Shown here: positions 61,520 through 64,000 of the stretch, piece by piece
Numbering within the stretch: position 1 is the first letter of the stretch
How the letters are laid out: every line of letters starts with the position of its first letter
Source: Caulobacter radicis
GTDB taxonomy: Bacteria > Pseudomonadota > Alphaproteobacteria > Caulobacterales > Caulobacteraceae
NCBI RefSeq assembly: GCF_003094615.1
Contig: NZ_QDKO01000042.1
Coordinates: 62,001-126,000, forward strand
Reading direction: 5' to 3'
DNA: 64,000 bases
The notes under the pieces: generated by a model
Databases searched by the model: none
Seen by the model: the letters and a program-made list of their open reading frames with translations, nothing else
Told to the model about the DNA's origin: nothing
Translations under genes and position numbers: made by a program

Positions 61520-62842
61520 TCAACGCACCGACCGGATCGGCAGGACCAAGAACGACCCTACCAGCACGAACAGGCCCGACACGACAAACAGCGCGGGGTA
61601 GTTGTTTCCGGTGACCGACAGCAACGTCGCCGCCATTACCGGGCTGAGGATCTGCGGGACGTTGACGGCGGTTGTCAGGATGCCAAGGTCCTTGCCGGTC
61701 GCGTCCGGCTCACCCAGCTTCGGCTTGGGCAGAACCTGCGTCATCAGCGCCAGGTCCACCGACATGAACGCGCCATAGCCCAGGCCAATCAGCACCGCAT
61801 AGGCCAACATGCCGCCGGTCGTCGGCGCCAGCAGCGGCATCGTCACCGCCAGCGCCATGATGAGGCTGGAGAGGAAAACCAAAGGCTTGCGTCGTTTGAC
61901 CCAATCGGACAGCACGCCTGAGCCGAGGCCAGAGATCACCAGCGCGACGAAGGTGATGATCGACATGGTCGCGATCATCGCATTGGCGCGCGACTGGCTA
62001 AGCCCGATATGGTCCTGCAGGATGTAGAGCAGGTAGGTCAGGATCGCCTGATACCCCATATAGATCGCGAAGCGGCCGAAGAACGCCCAGGCGAAGTCGG
62101 GGTGTTCGCGCGGCGAGATCCAGAAGCCCTTCAGGAAGGCGCCGAGGCGGAAGGGCGGCGCCGGGGCCAGGGCCACGCGGGGTTCTGGATTGATGGCGAC
62201 GAAAGCCAGGCAGGCGACGATGATCGCGCCGCCGACGATGCCGTAGGCGAGCGGGATGCGATCGGCCAGCGTGCCGGCGAAGAACGTGCCGAAGGAGACG
62301 CCAGCGGTCATCGCGCCCCCGACCACGCCCGAGGCCAAGCCACGTTCGGCCGGCGAGAAGCGATCGGCGACCAAGGTCGTGATCGCCGGCTGCATCGAAT
62401 TGAGCGTCACGACCGAGACCAGCCAGATCGCGGTGATGCCGATGAGGCCCGGCCCGTAAGGGGTCAGGATGATGGCGATCCCGCCGATCGTTCCCCCCAC
62501 CACGATCCATGGCGTGCGCCGACCGAAACGACCGCGCGTGCGATCCGACAGCGCGCCCGCGATCGGTGTCGTCAGCGTACTGAAGACCGAGGTGATGGCG
62601 TAGATGACGCCAAGCGTCTGGGCCTTGTGGGCGGGATCCAGGTTTTGGATCTGGTTCGGCAGAAGCACCCCCAGCGCCGAGGCGTAGAGCGTCAGCAGCG
62701 TGAAGAACACCATGCCAAGCGAGACGAGCAGCACCCATTTGGCGCGGCCCGTCACCCAGTGCGTAGCATCGGCCTCGGCGGTCTGCGCGGCCGCGAGGAT
62801 GGCGGCGGGCTCCTCCACCGGCGGGGTCAGACCAGCGCTCAT
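61520..62842 (-). CDS. MFS sugar transporter of the fucose locus
   Basis: 440 residues from ATG 62842 (ATGA overlap with the dehydratase stop). About twelve membrane segments; ALSDRTRGRFGRRTPWIVVG is the loop 2-3 motif of the major facilitator family and GVLSDWVKRRKP its counterpart in the second half. The pattern, including ATTLVADRFSPAERGLASG, fits the SLC45-like and GPH-related sugar carriers. It is placed between the dehydratase and lactonase, so it most likely takes up L-fucose or a fucose-containing oligosaccharide. Confidence 0.88.
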   Translation of the reverse strand: MSAGLTPPVEEPAAILAAAQTAEADATHWVTGRAKWVLLVSLGMVFFTLLTLYASALGVLLPNQIQNLDPAHKAQTLGVIYAITSVFSTLTTPIAGALSDRTRGRFGRRTPWIVVGGTIGGIAIILTPYGPGLIGITAIWLVSVVTLNSMQPAITTLVADRFSPAERGLASGVVGGAMTAGVSFGTFFAGTLADRIPLAYGIVGGAIIVACLAFVAINPEPRVALAPAPPFRLGAFLKGFWISPREHPDFAWAFFGRFAIYMGYQAILTYLLYILQDHIGLSQSRANAMIATMSIITFVALVISGLGSGVLSDWVKRRKPLVFLSSLIMALAVTMPLLAPTTGGMLAYAVLIGLGYGAFMSVDLALMTQVLPKPKLGEPDATGKDLGILTTAVNVPQILSPVMAATLLSVTGNNYPALFVVSGLFVLVGSFLVLPIRSVR

Positions 62843-63984
62843 GCCGGACGCTCCCATCGGGGCGCGGGCGGTAGCGTCGCCTCGGTGAGCGGCTCGGCGG
62901 CGCGGTGCTCGCGACGCGCCGTCTCGCTCAGCCGCAAACCGTGGCCGGGGCGATCATGCCCGCGGATCAATCCGTCACGGATGACATAGGGCTCTTCCAC
63001 GAGGTGCTCGAAATTCTGGAAGCTGTACTCCAGCCAGCGCACGCCCGGCAGCGCCAGCGCCATGTTGACGCCGATCTCCAGCATGCTGTTGCCGAACGTC
63101 ACCTCGACATTGCGCTCGCCGGCCAGCCAGCCCGCGCGCATCACGTCGCTGACCTGGCCGTGGACGTTCAGCATGTCGCACGCCTCGGCCTCGAGGAGTT
63201 TGCGCTTGCCCGTCAGGTCCAGATACTCGCCGCTGTTGACGCGGGTATCGGGGCAGGCCAGCCGCAGTCGGCGCAGTCCGTCGAAATCGTCGCGCGGAAT
63301 GGGATCCTCGATCCAGTAGATGCGATGGCCGGCGCGGGCGAACAGTTCAAGCGCAGCGCGGGTCTCGGCGGCGGTCCACGCCTCGTTCGCGTCGATCATA
63401 ACCGGGCGGCCATCGTCACCGGTCGCCTTCTTTAGCAGGTCGAGCCGATGCAGGTCTCGCTCCACCTCCGGATGGCCGACCTTGATCTTGTAGCCGCGAT
63501 AGCCCTGTTCAGCGGCGCGGCCGAACAGCTCGCTGAAGTCGTGGTCGCTGAGGTGATAGTCCAGTCCGCTAGCATAGGTCGGCACGGTCTCGCGCTTGTC
63601 GCCAAGCAGCCGCCATAGAGGCAGGTCCATGGCCTGCGCGAACAGGTCCCAGACGGCGTGCTGGATCGCTTCCTCGAACGGCAGCAGCATGCGGCGCACA
63701 TTGCCACCGCGCGGCCGCGTCACCTGAAGCGCCAGGGACGCGGGCTCGCGTCCGTCGAGCATCGGAAACGCCTCCTGCCGGAACGCCGCCTCGATCCCGG
63801 ATTCGGACATCAGCGGCTGGAACAGGATCTGCATGAAACCAAGCCCCGTGCGCCCAGCGTCGTCGATAAGCTCCAGGGCGACCAGGTTCGCCTGGGACGC
63901 ACTCACCTGCGAATCGCCGACGCGGCGGTCCCGCCGAAACTGGAACCGCGACACGCGGAAATCGGCGATTTTTGCACCCGCCAT
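62839..63984 (-). CDS. Enolase-superfamily sugar-acid dehydratase (putative L-fuconate dehydratase)
   Basis: 381 residues from ATG 63984, preceded by GGAGG at a spacing of four. The KxK pair Lys-166/168 (YKIKVG) and metal ligands Asp-198 (MIDANEAW), Glu-226 (WIEDPIP) and Glu-253 (SGEYL) are in place for the mandelate racemase/muconate lactonizing group. The His-Asp dyad of typical sugar-acid dehydratases is not obvious: the regions MLNVHGQVSD and VTFGNSMLEIG carry no clear match. It is the first gene of the operon seen here; the promoter lies beyond the right edge. Its role as fuconate dehydratase rests on context. Confidence 0.83.
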   Translation of the reverse strand: MAGAKIADFRVSRFQFRRDRRVGDSQVSASQANLVALELIDDAGRTGLGFMQILFQPLMSESGIEAAFRQEAFPMLDGREPASLALQVTRPRGGNVRRMLLPFEEAIQHAVWDLFAQAMDLPLWRLLGDKRETVPTYASGLDYHLSDHDFSELFGRAAEQGYRGYKIKVGHPEVERDLHRLDLLKKATGDDGRPVMIDANEAWTAAETRAALELFARAGHRIYWIEDPIPRDDFDGLRRLRLACPDTRVNSGEYLDLTGKRKLLEAEACDMLNVHGQVSDVMRAGWLAGERNVEVTFGNSMLEIGVNMALALPGVRWLEYSFQNFEHLVEEPYVIRDGLIRGHDRPGHGLRLSETARREHRAAEPLTEATLPPAPRWERPA

Positions 63985-64000
63985 GATGCCTCCCACCTGA

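Overview
The window is GC-rich DNA from an alphaproteobacterium, most probably Caulobacter or a close relative. The reasons are the coding style, three TonB-dependent receptors among sugar and peptide uptake genes, the periplasmic Mla lipid transport operon, and chemoreceptor and regulator types common in that group. The species cannot be fixed from the sequence alone. No tRNA, rRNA, CRISPR array or intact insertion sequence was seen.

Layout. 1-819 is the truncated end of an ArdC-type antirestriction gene, typical of plasmids and integrative elements, followed by a gene-poor stretch holding a 29-bp inverted repeat. 1630-8220 is a sugar uptake locus: a GPH-type symporter, a ROK repressor, a TonB receptor behind a perfect dyad, and a secreted His-rich protein of unknown family. 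8477-14600 holds a MipA/OmpV porin-like protein and an OmpR-type regulator, facing a six-gene operon mlaA-C-D-E-F plus a histidine kinase whose start overlaps the mlaF stop. 14965-16979 is a LysR regulator divergent from a YeiH-type exporter. A decayed Nudix gene, an S9 peptidase, an aromatic aminotransferase, a DUF6356 protein and an Lrp regulator follow.

22046-30901 is a probable uptake system: two-component pair, TonB receptor with a signalling STN domain, SbmA/Rv1819c-like ABC exporter-fold importer, thioredoxin, an unrecognised 291-residue protein and an AraC regulator. After a patch of decayed sequence and a second Lrp-type regulator, 32543-41792 is a mannan-type polysaccharide locus (GH2 enzyme, TonB receptor, GH26 mannanase, AraC regulator). 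42198-47637 is a tightly packed chemoreceptor operon (membrane MCP, CheW, soluble PAS-PAS MCP, two small unknown proteins, XRE regulator) with no CheA. 47890-51159 carries a CPBP protease, a cupin gene broken by two frameshifts, an AraC regulator and a free-standing periplasmic protein made of two STN domains.

51580-63984 is a nearly self-sufficient locus for non-phosphorylative breakdown of L-fucose (possibly also D-arabinose): GH141-like glycosidase, MFS importer, mutarotase, aldo/keto reductase (sugar to lactone), lactonase, enolase-superfamily dehydratase, SDR (2-keto-3-deoxy acid to diketo acid), FAH-type hydrolase (to pyruvate and L-lactate) and an FMN L-lactate/glycolate dehydrogenase. 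A GntR regulator sits inside it. The same sequence block lies upstream of that regulator and in the divergent promoter 4 kb away, which suggests a shared operator. A hydroxyacid dehydrogenase and a glycerate kinase hint at a second, C2/C3 branch.
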